A stretch of DNA of 64,000 nucleotides from Cymbidium sinense (Eukaryota; Streptophyta; Magnoliopsida; Asparagales; Orchidaceae): positions 78,479,817 through 78,543,816 of the forward strand of contig CM038220.1 in the NCBI GenBank assembly GCA_021442155.1. The letters run 5' to 3'. Numbering within the stretch: position 1 is the stretch's first letter; every line of letters starts with the position of its first letter. Both the position numbers and the translations under genes were made by a program. Of the stretch, positions 23,691 through 35,999 are shown in pieces. The notes below the pieces were generated by a model. It was not told where the DNA came from. It saw only the letters and a program-made list of their open reading frames with translations, and searched no databases.

Positions 23691-24394
23691 GTTAATGGCT
23701 AGGTTCATCTTCCCTAAAATCAGAGTATAATCCTCAGATGGTATATAACATGAGATATTTTCTAAGCTAAAGTTCTCAAGCTTAAATGAGTACTGAATGC
23801 ATTTATTTTATATCGACGATTATGACTTTTGCATTATTAGTCAATCAAAACTTTTTCCTCTCCCATTGAGGTAGACTTGGTTGAAGTTGAATAGAATGAA
23901 TCACATTATCTTCTTCACGGTTATTATTTATTTTATTTACTTTATTGTGTTTCTTCATGGCACATCATTAATGACCTCTTTGATGCTTTTGCTTTCAATA
24001 ATTTGGTGATATTATTCTAAACTCTAACAAAGCGGCAAGGAGTTTTATCTTTTGCAAAAACTAAATGCATATTTTTGTTCTAAAAGGTCTTATGAAAGCA
24101 TTCACGGGGCATTTAAATATCTAAATGTCAATGAGTGAAGATGAAAAATGGATCTGGGATGAAAAGGCACTTATATTGATCCTATCATTTTGACAATTAA
24201 GTCTTGATGGAGGTCTCGAGCAATATACCATAAAAGTTTATTGTTTAAGCTAGAGCTATTCTTCATCACCAAAGGTCTCTTCTATAAAATGTTTCATTTT
24301 CTTGCATGCGTAGAAATGTATATTAATAAAGTCACACCCAAATCAGTTTATTTCAATTGATTATGATTTGTGAAATATTGATGATACTTTTGAT

Positions 24395-24860
24395 GATGAT
24401 AATTGAGATTTATTACGTGCTTTTTATTAGTTTCTCTTTTAAGCCTTCTATAGCACATTCCTTATGAGAGAGATCATAAACATAGAAGAAGTGAAGAACT
24501 CCCTTTCATTAAAAGATGTCATTTATGATCTCAAGGGTATTGACAAAGAAAAATAGAGCTAGAGGTTGTTTGTGAGTGACCAATGAAAAAAATGGTCTTC
24601 TATTAGCAGGAATAAGACTTATTTCCAATGCAAGAAGTAATGTCATATCAAATATGCCATATAATATGCAACCAACATTAGCCTAGTGGTTGGAAGCTTC
24701 AACCAAAAGATCTTGGGCTCAAAGCATGCCTATGTGTTGTGTGAGTGAGTTTTTTTGTCTTAAATGTCCCAAAAAAGTATGTCATTATAGTCATGTTTTT
24801 GTAATTGAATGTGATAACTCATTGAGACAAGGTAGCGAGGGAGAAGACACTTGTCAAGGT
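24395..24860 (+). pseudogene. Copia-like gag relic
   Basis: Around 24,470-24,650 the plus strand encodes IINIEEVKNSLSLKDVI, then RLFVSDQ, then TYFQCKK and CHIKYA with stops between. This resembles the end of Ty1/copia gag, where a 'T+.+EDVK..L..K+' segment precedes a CCHC zinc knuckle (C..CKK.GHIKYEC). A tRNA-like SINE appears to interrupt it just after the knuckle, and CPKKVCHYSH (about 24,764) may continue it. It is multiply broken. I did not find a convincing protease, integrase or reverse transcriptase in the rest of X. The match is short, so the call is tentative. Confidence 0.4.
24665..24765 (+). mobile_element. tRNA-derived SINE-like insert
   Basis: An exact RNA polymerase III A-box match (TAGCCTAGTGG, fits TRGYNNARNNG) at 24,679-24,689 is followed about 27 bp later by a degenerate B box (GGCTCAAAGC, 24,716-24,725) and a T run. 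The layout fits a plant tRNA-type SINE head. Copy 2 has the same insert. Confidence 0.5.
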
Positions 24861-27800
24861 CCAAGTAAATAGAATGGAAATATGTTAGGTCAAGGATTAC
24901 TTTATAAGGAGGAGGATAATGAAGACTAGGAATGATGAAAAAGGGGAGAAGGAATACCAATCAAATTGTCTTTAGATTAGTTCGGTTAAATAACCCCTTT
25001 GAAAATCACATAATGCCAATAACCACTATGGAAAGAACCTCAGTTAGTCCATTATATCACTATAAAACTCTTGATTCTATGGTAAGGTAATATAAGGTTA
25101 GATTTAAAAAAAGAGAAAGTAAATGTTGCAACCCCTTTGATAAAGAGGAAGAGAAAATGCTTTTATAAAAGAATTACAATAAAATTTTAAAGATGAGAAA
25201 AAAAAGACTCTTAACATTGTAAAAGAATATATTCCTCTTCCTCTCTTAACCTTTTTTTTTGTCTTTGACTTACGTCATGGTGACCTTATTGATAACTTAG
25301 TTGAAACATATGCATATGAGAGTGAATTTATCATGTGATGATGGCTTTGTAACATGGAGTCATGGATGTTGGTGGTTTAGTATGTTTCCACCTTATTAGA
25401 GGGGTGGTTATTTGAGGAAGAAACATGAGCATAAGTGCATGCCAAATAAATTTAAGAGAAAGGAATGTGTGCAAAGATCACTTGGGAACAAGTGGTTTAG
25501 AGGTCATGATTTGTCTTTGTTGGCCTAATAAATGCTTTGACTATGATGGAGTGGTAAAGAGGATATAAAGGCCTTTTCATAAATATTGATGCATCATATT
25601 GTTTTTTCCTTATGTTTTCCTTATGGATAGAATGAAAGGCGAAATTGATAAATTGAGTGGACTAGAGTAAATGATGGATAACTTAAGAGAGCTAATTGGT
25701 TTTGAGTGAATTCTTAAATAAAAACCCCAAGATGGAGAAGGGTATCAGCGAAAGGCATTGAGTGGTGGTGATATAAAGTTTTATGAGACTAATACTAGTA
25801 AGGGCCCACTAAGATGATTGGGAATGCTATTAGGTTTTAGTATTATTCATGTTTAGGGTTGATATCAATATTAGAAAGGTGGTATTTTGGATGTTACATG
25901 TAGATATTTAATTAAGTTATTCAAAAGGGAGTTAAGTTGAAAGTATTCATTGAATAAACTATAATAAACATGATAATTGATATAAAATGGAAGGATTTAA
26001 TACAATTACACTTTTTTAAATATAGTCAAGAATTTTTAGACCCAATCAGACTTTCTTCTCAGAGCTATAAGAAATGTTCAACACATCTAGAACTCCAGTT
26101 GTGAATAGTCTAGAATCAGAGGCTGTGGTTGAATTGATCTTTAGAGGGAAAAAAAGAAATTGAGTAAAAATTGATATGATTCATAAAGTGAATACTCAAA
26201 TGAGGAAAGTTGATATAAATGATTAGTCTTTGAATGTAGGAGTAGACCATGAAGGAGATATGCTCATATAACCTTATGGAGAAGAACTGAAGGTTGAAAT
26301 TGAGGAGAAACCTAAGAATGATCATCTACGATAGGCCATAATGGTCGAATAGGTGGCAAGGGAGAAACATTTAAGGGGTTAATTTTGATGTGTTAGGATA
26401 AAACAAGTGGTTATAAGAAATACAATTCCTAGATTTTTTATACTTAGATTGCATCACAAAGGCATAGACACAATATGAGGGTTGTTAAGAATACATGAGC
26501 CTCATCAGAAGGATAATAATGATGCTAATAAGGGGGAATAATGTTAAAAGGCATTCACATCAATACAAAAGACTCTTATTGAAATTAAATTTAAGAGTTG
26601 AGGGACTTATATGGAGAAGAGGATGGCGATTGCTTCCCAAATCACATAATGCCAATAACCACTATGGAAAGAGAAAGCGAGGTTCAATCCCTATATGTTC
26701 ATAACTTTAAGGGGTTCTATCTTTTATGTATGGTTTGCAAGCATTAAAACTTTTATTTAGAATTATTTTAAGAAGCTTAATCTCAAAAATATTAGAGCTC
26801 AAATATTTACTTAAAATTATCTAAAATAATAAACTTTAAAGTTTAATTTTGTTATTAAATAATTAATAAATTATAATTATTCTCCAATTTTAGCATATGA
26901 ACATTCTAATAAATTGTTGAGTAAATAATCTATTAATAATTCTAAAACATGCAATGACGTATGATAAGCAAAACACATGAATATAACCCTTTTTAAAGAA
27001 AAAAGTATAAGTAATTAGGATGCCAATTTCTAGAATAATTGAATACAAAATATTTATATTTTGCACAAATAAAATATTACAACACCTCAGCACATTAGAA
27101 ATCATAAATATTGCATATTCTTATCTTATTATGTGTTGATTCCATTTTGAATTTTGGATGGAAAAAATATTAATAATATTTATTTGGTTCTTATGCTTGA
27201 ACTGGTTATGAATGATTAATCTCAATCAAGTAGAAGTAATGCAATCATCAATTTTTTAGCACATAATATACTTTTGTAACACTTAAAAAGTATTTAGTTC
27301 ATTTCATTCACACACCATTAATAATACAAATTTTTAATATCATTATATCTTATATAATAACTAAATATTGGATACACACACATAAGGATCTTTGTTGCTG
27401 CCATGGGTTGCTTCTTAGGAGCTTCTTCCTTCAAGTTGTGACTCTACAACATAAAAAGAAATGAAATAACATTTAAGAACGCATGTCCAAATGTAAAAAA
27501 TAAAAAATAAATTTCACTTCGATTACGCATGCAATAATGACAAAATTAATTCTAAGAAACAATTTACAAAAATTGAATCATCAAAATTGCTAATTCTTCG
27601 ACAACTATTAGCAAAAACTAAATAGCTAGCTAGTATATAATATAAAATTTTGGATAAAAAAACTATTGAGGAGATCCTTATAGAAATTCAACGATGAATT
27701 ATTATTACTAAAAAATTTATGTGAAATATCTCATGAATATTTCTGGGATCTCTGTTTCACTAATATTTGTGTATGAGTTAGAATATTCAATTCCAACCAA

Positions 27801-29020
27801 GATGGACTAGTTTTCACATGTAAAAGTAATAAGACAACATACACATTTTATTTATCAATATTTGTGCATCTTAAAAAACATCTAATTAGAGTGGCATCCT
27901 TTTTAATAATAAGGCCAACTTGTCTCTTTCTTTAAAGTAGATATTTGCTAACGTTTTTCAAAAAAATTGATGAATTTTTAGCAAGTCCTTTCTTCATATA
28001 TTTAACTTAGCTCATACTAATAATCTAAGAGAATCATCTTCACTAAAATTTACTAAGATTACGTTGACCTTTAGTTTTCTTTTTCATATATGTGATTGAT
28101 CATTTTTTTAATATCATTATATTTTACAAAATTATAGTTTAGATTAACATAAAAAATATCTATGCTCTTTTGATAATTACCGTATAAAAAAAAAGACAAT
28201 AAGAAGTGCTATGAAATATAAAGTAAATTTGAGTGTAGTTACGAGTTGGAGTCCAGGGCCACAGTTTAGCATCTTGTAGATTAAGATTGGCGCAAATGAA
28301 ATTGATGGATTTGTATGTGTGACTCATATGTGTCATGTAAATGCCGACAAGTCTAATTTGATGCTTTGAGGTGACATACGCAAATCGGCTCAAACACTTC
28401 GTCACAAAATGGTCGAAATGACCTCCGATCGATGAACGGACTTCACCCGCATTCAGAACGTCAAAATTGTTCAAGATATAAATATTGCATAATCAAATGA
28501 GCAACCGATCAAGCGATCGAGTCGTCAATGCGCCTGCACATATATCGAGGTCAGGAGGTGCTGACGCAAACCAAATGACCTATGTTCATGAAATTGATTG
28601 CATCATTGGCTTCAAAACGTTGAAATCTATCAAGTAAGGCCATTCGCAATTAGTTCGGACAAGTCTGCATGAATGTCAAGCGGTCGAAAGCGGCGATGCA
28701 CATTTTGAGTTAAAATTGACTCAATTGAGAACCAAAGGGCCTCGATAAGACTACGCCAAGTCATTTGGAACATCGAAAGCTAAGATTGATAAATATATAT
28801 ATTGACCATGTGATTTTATCGAAGTAAAATTCACATTAAAGTTGATTAATCAATTTAAAAATCTATTTAAAATCCCTAATATAATCCTAATGCCCTAAAT
28901 CCACTCTAATAAACTTGGCTTGCCCTATTCCTTAACCGCATGATCGGCTCTCCTTCATGCGAATGACCCAACCTCAAATTTTCCCATCTTCACTCACGTC
29001 CATTAATCACTCATCCGTCT

Positions 29021-32000
29021 CAATTCAATTCCATGATTCAATTCCATGATTGAAAGACATGATTGAAACCTATGACCAAAATCCATCAAAAATTCCTAAG
29101 TCCAAATTTTGCCTAAGTCCTTAAGCTTTCCTTAAAGACTTAACCAAAATCATGATTCAAACCTATTCAAATCTTTGAGATTTTCCCATAATTCATTTAT
29201 ATTCTCATTTACATTCATATAAATAAAATATAAAATCAAAACCATCAAATCAAACTCAAAAATCCAAATCAATTCATGAAAAGTTTCTTAAGTCCCTTTA
29301 ATTTTCCATTAAAGGACTTAGCCAAAATCAACTATAAACCTTGATCACATCACATAAAATTCATGGGATTTTCTCAAAATCAATTTATACTATCATTTAT
29401 ATTCTCATAAATAAATGAAATGTAAATATAAATCAATCAAATCCAATAAAAAAAAATTAAATTTTAATTTAAAAAATTGCTTTAAATTCTTTAAATTCCC
29501 TTTAATGGATTTATCCCAAATCATGATTAAACTCTTTCAAATTCTTGAAATTTTCTCATGATCAATTTATGTTCTCATTTATATTCACATATATAAATGA
29601 AATATAAATTCAAACAATCAAAATCAACTCCAAAAATCAAATTTAAATCAATTCAAAATCAAATCTAAGCCTTTCAAGCCTAAATCTTGAACTTAGCCAA
29701 ATCAATTCCAAATCAAGCCAAACTCTTGATTTTCTATCATGGTTCAATCAATCCTACAATCATGAGCTCATATATAAATCCAAACTCCAATCCTCAAATC
29801 AAAACCAAAATAAAAAATCAAACCCAAGACCCTTCATATTCTTCCTTTGAATATGAAATTTTCAAATGGATCAAAATCCGTTTGACTTCAAACCTCTTGT
29901 AAATGAATTTATATTTCAATCATAAGTCTACATACAAGATAAATCAACTTCAAATCAAGCTTTGACCAAGCCATTTGACCCACCTAGGCTCACTTGACCC
30001 AAAGTGGCCTAAAATACCCTTATGAGCCAACTTTTGATCCTAACCAAATTGGATTGAAACAAACTTATATCTCTCCCATCATGGTCAACAATTATTATGG
30101 GATGATCAATCAATCAAATTGGGTCAAGCAAAGTCAAACCTAAGGGTTGACCAAGTTAACACTTAACCTAAAATGAAACCTAACATAACCAAATTCCACC
30201 ATAGGCCAAATTGATTGAAACCATTGATATATGCTCACTCATGATCTATGTTTGAACATGACCAATCCAACATTTGAGCCTAACCTAGCCCAATTGGCCC
30301 ACTTGACCCAAGTTGACCATTTTTGATCTAAAGGGCCAAAATGTGTCAAAACTTGATCTAAGCCAAATTGATTGGAACCAATGGGTCAAGTCCATTCTAA
30401 ATCACTTGTGGAACTTAAAGCCTCAATCCAAGAACTAACCCAACCAATTGAACTTAGACTCAACATGACCTAAAGGGGTCATGTAGAGCCAAAATTGAAC
30501 CTAATCCAAATTGATTAGAAACAAAGATACCAATTCACTCCATATGACTAACCTACCTAACCTTGACCTAACCCAAATAGGTCAAATGGGTCAATTTGAC
30601 ATATTTGACCTAAATGAGTCATATGAGCCAAAACTAAATCTAATCCAAATTGAACCAAACCAAAGGCACCAAAACATTTCAAATCGACCATGTGCATTGA
30701 TCTAATAGCCCAAACAACCCACTCCATAGGGTCAATTAAATCAAAACGAAAAGCTCATTGCCGGCCATCCGATTTCCATAGGGGAAGATATACTCCCCCT
30801 AATTCACTAAAATTTCACTTCACTCACACTCGATTGGAGCCTAGGAACTCTTAGTAATCATCAGAGAGCTCCCAAGGTCCCTAGAGAGGATTTGAATTCT
30901 TCATTCTTCTGTTTTGAACAACGTAAAATATGGGAGGTCCATTGAAGAGACAACTTCTTGTACTCTTGATCTTAACCCAATTCCTTCTACATACATCATC
31001 TAAGGACCAAGTCGAGCCTACCCAAGCATTCACTTGAGTTCCCACAGCAAGGAAGAACTTAATTCAATCAAAGCGCAAGGGAGATCAAGAGGAGTTGGTC
31101 CACCCATTGATCCACTCAACCTCAAGGCCTAGGAACTTCAACATGGTTTCATCTCTGCTGGACGAAGCTACCTCATCGATCTTGAGCGTCGGTGATCACC
31201 TCCGATGAGGTTAGTGATTTTTTGACCACTTAGATTAAGAGGTGTTGGTCCTTTATGAAAGGAATTTTCATTGCATGTGAAATCCATTGTTGGATTCGCC
31301 TCTCTACTCCTCTAGTTGGTGTGGGTTGAGTCCTGAATGAATCTATGCTAGATCAGGCTCGGATCTTCCCTTGGATCATGGACGGTTCATATTGGTCCTC
31401 AAGAAAGAACTTGGCCCATCTCAGCCGTCCATCCGCGCATTTTAGATGGACGACTGAGATTATTAGACGCTTTATAAACCCTTTATTCGATTTAAACCAT
31501 CAGTATATCCTCAGCCGTCCGATTTTTGATCGGACGACCACGGATAAAAGCACGTGTGCCACCAGCTGCCCCCTGGATTTGACATTTAAGTGGATGGCTC
31601 ATGGTGTGACGCGTGTAAAGCACGCTGACCGTCACCGCCATGCGTCGTGCAATGGGCTGGTTATTTAACTAATTAATTCCTAATTAATCCACATATCTTC
31701 AAAAAATCCTAACTCCTTCAATAAAATTCAAAAAAATAAACGAAAAAATGCTATGGATAGATAATTTTATTTAAAATATTTAAAAAATATTTTCAATGGA
31801 TTTTGAATTCCCCATTTCTCTAAATTTGGGTTTCTTTCAGAATTTTAATTAGCTAATTATTCTCTAATTAAGTCACCAATGGATCTCAAATTTCTAGGGT
31901 TCATTTTAGGGGATGAATTCTACCTCCCTTAATTTCCTTGAGATTTATTGAGGCCTTAATTGGGGAAATTGCTATTTCATTCCCTAATTACCCATTTCAT

Positions 32001-33041
32001 GTAATTAAGGATAATTAAGGTGTGATTAGTGGATTTACCCTTTGATTAAATTTGATTAAGGTTAGATCCGATGAGTAGGGTTTTATGGAATAATTTTGGG
32101 ATATTTCCCCTAAGCTATTCCCTAAACCCCCTTTTCTTTCCTTAATGCCCTCTTAATTAAGGGTTAACTCATTAATTATCCCTTTAAACAAATTTCAAAA
32201 ATTTTAAAGAATTTCAGAACATAATTAATCTACATTGGATAGATTCTTAGGTGTTTAACAACCTAAGTTTAATTAAGAAAATTAAAACCCCTTTATTTAC
32301 TTTTAATTGTGAGCCAAATTGCCTAAGGCCTTTTCATTATTAGGTGCATTACAAATTTAAATACCTTGTGGGTTTTATGTCATCTCATTGGCTCATAATT
32401 ACTTGGTTAATTTTCTAAGGTGGTGTAGATAAGGGTTAATTAAGCTACTTAATTCATACTAACCTAATCAACACTTAAAATGGATTTAACTATCTAAAAA
32501 TTAAACAAAAATACAAAACACATGTGGGAATGGGTTAGGAATAGCAAACTGATCTCACCTTTTTAAAATTAAATCAAACTTCAAGCTAAACAAAAACCAT
32601 TTTGAAATTCACTTTGATTTATTCTAAGTTTTCTCATTCCTTAAGAATGTCTTTAGGATTTAAGTAAAGTGAGTTTGTTCATATGGTTTGGATCTTTCCC
32701 AATATGTTAAGTTGTATGTCATGTGATTCATGCATTCATAATTTCATGTTTCAAAATTTTAAAATGAAATTGTTTACTCTATGTAAAATGTGCATGTGTT
32801 GGCTCAAGTAAAATATGAGTGGTTATTATCACTACTAAATCTAAAGTATTTTCAAAACTTATAAATGAACATCAAATCTGAAAGTGTGTTATTATTATAC
32901 TTTAATTATAAGCTTGCGTGTGATAGATTATAAAGTAATGTTTAGTATAGCCTTTCCTTTCTTCGTCATGTTAGCATGGTTTTAAATAGGAGTTGGTAAG
33001 ATGTAGGGTTCATTTGAAAAGAATCCAACACTTACTTAATT
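29021..33041 (+). repeat. Long LTR fragment B
   Basis: Matches the 5' LTR at the right of the window from 48,834 to 53,450, so it lacks the first ~260 bp and everything after ~4.9 kb. It has an internal deletion at 30,681, where 'tttcaaat' joins 'cgaccatg' and skips the equivalent of 50,600-51,058. It holds the 3-unit subrepeat (29,110-29,620) and TTGACC-rich block (29,950-30,640). It keeps more CpG sites than the other copies. The open frame at 31,345-31,668 is chance. Confidence 0.88.
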
Positions 33042-33042
33042 C

Positions 33043-33662
33043 GGATCATGATAGAGAATGTGTGGCTCAGGGTGTGCTCCTATTAACTCATCACAACAAT
33101 CTAGCCAAGAAGCCCACTGTTTCCCTGCTCCGACAACAATCCAGCCAGTAAAGGGGGGACCATCTATCTGAAGATCCAGAATCATAGCGACATCCTGCAA
33201 TATAATCATCATCTCACCAACGAGCTAGTGGAATGTATTCATTTGAGGTGACCATCGTTCCACAAAAATAGTGAGCAAATGGTGATTCAGATGAATGTAC
33301 TGCATCTGTGAAATACAGTCAAGTCCAGTTGCTTAAAAATTTGCCATAAACCGTGGATAATTTATTGGCCATTCTTTGAACATTAGTAAGAGAGATGCAG
33401 CCTCAAGTACAGTAACCTGTATAACAATGAAGCTATATCCTCAATAACCTATATAACAATATAGACAAAAACCTGAATACATGGCTTGTAGAAAAATAAC
33501 TTTTCCAAGTCAGGATGTGCTGCGTGGTGTCTCCCACGTAACAAAGCTATACTCGGGTGAACTTCGGCCAGTGGAGGGCCGTAGTCCATAGTATCCTCAG
33601 TATGTTGTCGCCTTCTATGTGCGGGTCATACTGGTTCTTCGCTAGACATTCTTCCTATTCAT
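33043..33662 (-). pseudogene. Plant mobile domain (PMD/MAIN-like) gene relic
   Basis: On the minus strand, a start-like codon near 33,650 opens MSSEEPV, a stop, and then RRRQHTEDTMDYGPP and LLRGRHHAAHPDLEKLF, ending at a GT donor at 33,472. A short intron to about 33,417 leads into VLEAASLLLMFKEWP. Further on are MQYIHLNHHLLTIFVERW, then GEMMIILQDVAMIL and LQIDGPPFTGW, then EPHILYHD. ERW...TFH.L.GEM.I.LQDVAMILGL.IDG is the hallmark of the plant mobile domain of MAIN/MAIL proteins and many plant transposons. Stops and a frame change break it. It is cut at 33,042 by LTR fragment B, so the C-terminal part is missing. Confidence 0.75.
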
Positions 33663-34470
33663 AAATAACAACTACATATACAAACCAAACTGTAGTAGAA
33701 AATTTAGCAGAAAATAATACTACCTATAACATACAACACTAACCCAAGAAATATCTGTTTACTTAAACTGCCATAGTTGATTAACAATCTAAGCAAGAAT
33801 AACATCCACATATACAAACCAATAAATATCTCCATATAGACAACATTTTATAATAAAATAAGAAATATCTCCATACAATCTCATACATCTAGCGATAAGT
33901 TCACAAATCTATTAAAACACATCTTTTATTCAAATTTATTTTTACCCTCTTTTATTCAAATTTGATTTTCCCCTCTTTTATTCAAATTTGATTTTTCCCC
34001 TCTTTTATTTCTTTTTTTTAAACAACCCACCCATTACCTCTTCTAATTTCTATAAATAAGGCCAATAGAGAGCCTTCTATTCTATTCCATTTATTTGAAA
34101 GGTTAGAGTTAGGATATTTGAAAGGGAGCGGTAAGGAGCTTTAGTGGGCTTTCAATCCTGCTTCGATAAATTTTGTAAGTGCTTTTCACTCTTCTTTTTA
34201 TTTTATTTTGCTTTTATACCTGTCGTATGCCATTCTACTTTCCTAGTCTTTTTTTTTAGGTTAAAGGTTCAATTTCGACCTCGTCATCCTGTGGGGTCGA
34301 TCGGGTATTTTGGCTTAGGTGACGCCTATTGACCATAGTGAGCGGTGTCTTGCGATACCACAACCGAGAACTCAAGCTGCTCTTCTAGTTGTTTGAGATC
34401 ATTAATAGTTAGGCGAGTTAAGTCTTCCCCAATAAGCTCCTTAATCGCTGCGTGAAGCATTAGCTTCTTT
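33663..34470. other. AT-rich spacer with a TATA box
   Basis: No gene recognised. A 'cccctcttttattcaaatt' motif repeats three times at about 33,935-34,010. A canonical TATAAATA lies at 34,051-34,058 on the plus strand. No coding sequence follows it. Confidence 0.5.
34051..34058 (+). promoter_or_regulatory. TATA box, orphan
   Basis: TATAAATA followed by 'aggccaatagagagcc', a good plant core promoter look. No downstream gene is visible. It could belong to a transposable element fragment or to an upstream region of the oppositely oriented PMD gene. Confidence 0.35.
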
Positions 34471-35073
34471 TTTTATTGAATTTATGTTTTTTTAATGAAA
34501 ATTTTCATTAAGCTAATTCCATTATTTTGATTTTAGATTATTTAGCATCAATAGGTAATGATGAACAACAGATGTAAGAGGACCATAAGTTAAGAGAGAT
34601 GGGCCATCTTAAGCCCTTCGGTTAAAATCACAATGATCCTAGAAGCTTACTTCAGTTGGGCACACAAACACATCTATCTCAATTACGATCTACTGAGCCT
34701 AATCTACAAGTGACTAGACTTAATGGCCCTAGACTGCAACTCTGATAACATATCAAGCTATATTACGTAGTGACCAATTACATAAAATAAAAATAAAAAA
34801 GGCCGTGAAGTGTAATCTCTTATAGATTAGGCTAGATAGGTTGCAATTGAAAGAGATGTATTTGTGTGCCCAATTGATGTAAGCTTCCAAGATCATTGTG
34901 ATTTTAACCAAAGGGATTAAGCAGACCCGTCTCTCTTAAATTACGGTTCTCTTCCATCTATTATTATATCATCACCTCTTCATGCTCAGACATAATCTAA
35001 AATCAAAATAATAGATTTAGCTTAATGAAAATTTTCAAAAAAATAAAAAAATAAAATCATTAAAAAAGAAGTT
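34471..35073. mobile_element. Foldback element (long imperfect inverted repeat)
   Basis: Left arm 34,471-34,730 pairs with right arm 34,799-35,073; the loop is about 70 bp. Matching blocks include 'gaaaattttcattaagct', 'attttgattttagatta', 'ggttaaaatcacaatgatc', 'ttgggcacacaaa' and 'cctaatct'. Arms differ by scattered substitutions and small indels. TTA flanks both outer ends (34,469-34,471 and 35,073-35,075), which would fit a TTA target duplication of the Tourist/Harbinger type. No open frame of note. Confidence 0.75.
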
Positions 35074-35411
35074 AATTATTCAAATTCACAAATATGTTAA
35101 TTTATTTTGAGGTTACAGCTCCACATAAAGAATTATTCTGCTCCTTTTATACGTGCTCTTGTTTAACACATGCCATGCATGTAATAGGTTAGAGTTATGA
35201 TTGATCAATTAATCAAAATGATGTAGAGGTTCTCAAATTAGTGATGAAAGAGTTGATGCTGTTACAAAATAGTTTACAAAGCACATCAATATTACATACT
35301 TACATATGTGTTTCATGTAAATATTTGTTCTCTTTAAACATTCAGATTAATTTCGTGAGCTCCGGCATTGAAAAATATAATTATGATAAGATCAGAGTGA
35401 ATTATTTTCAT

Positions 35412-35464
<53 letters not shown>

Positions 35465-35999
35465 GTATGCACAAATATGTTTAATTAGTTGCATATATAT
35501 CATTTGAACATAAAGAAATTGTGCAATATTACCTATAGAGAGAAAGAGATAGATTACTTGACCAATGTCAATAGAAGATGAATTTTGGCTTGATATTGCG
35601 AAATTCGAGCAATATTTCTATTTCAAGTGTTTAATGAAGATAAATATAGATAAATTATATTTCATCAGAGTTGTATATATATATATATAGTAATTTTCAT
35701 TGCATAAATTATTGGAACTGAAATTAGTAATAAGAAAAGTGATTACCACGCGTGTTCAATAGTAATTTACCTTAGTAGAGCCAATGCTTAGTGGATTTAG
35801 ATTGAGAGGTAGATTGATTTGTAAAAAATGAAGCCCTATTGAGATATTTGTTTAGTACCTCTTCACTGAATGCTCTGAAGGTTGAATCACCGCTGAGGGT
35901 CGCCGGATTAAGCGAATCCAATTGGGGAACTCAGAACTCCTAAAACTTTCGGGATGGAGAATGGGGAGTGTAATATGTCCTATTGTAGGAATGGAGCCA
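35074..35999. other. AT-rich spacer with (AT)n tracts
   Basis: No gene recognised. Contains (AT)n at 35,416-35,462 and a shorter one near 35,673-35,689. The open frame at 35,241-35,507 includes the microsatellite read as Ile-Tyr repeats and is rejected. Confidence 0.6.

Larger units (their letters stand above)
21776..29020. repeat. Repeat X, copy 1 (7.2 kb)
   Basis: Non-coding to degenerate sequence that matches 37,938-45,266 in the same orientation along its whole length, with small indels only. It contains an AT-rich left part, a pair of hairpin direct repeats, a CACTA-type terminus, a Copia-like gag relic, a tRNA-like SINE and a GC-richer tail (28,200-28,900). The left edge abuts the Mutator-like composite and the right edge abuts LTR fragment B; both neighbours differ at copy 2, so X ends are real breakpoints or element ends. 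Confidence 0.85.

Noticed and set aside
24679..24725. Possible tRNA gene from A and B box-like sequence
   Set aside because: No acceptor stem or cloverleaf can be drawn and the B box is degenerate; a SINE head fits better.
25270..25460. Possible Copia protease segment (WSHGCWWFSMFPPY)
   Set aside because: It recalls the W.LD.G...H...FS pattern but lacks the catalytic Asp-Ser/Thr-Gly, so I did not annotate it.
26495..26704. Basic open frame, extended in copy 2 (42,702-42,956)
   Set aside because: The two copies differ by frameshift after about 60 codons and there is no recognisable motif; a retroelement remnant is possible but unsupported.
31345..31668. 107-codon open frame in LTR B
   Set aside because: The matching parts of A1 and C have indels that break the frame, as expected of non-coding LTR sequence.
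35241..35507. 88-codon open frame with Ile-Tyr repeats
   Set aside because: The repeats are the (AT)n microsatellite at 35,416-35,462.
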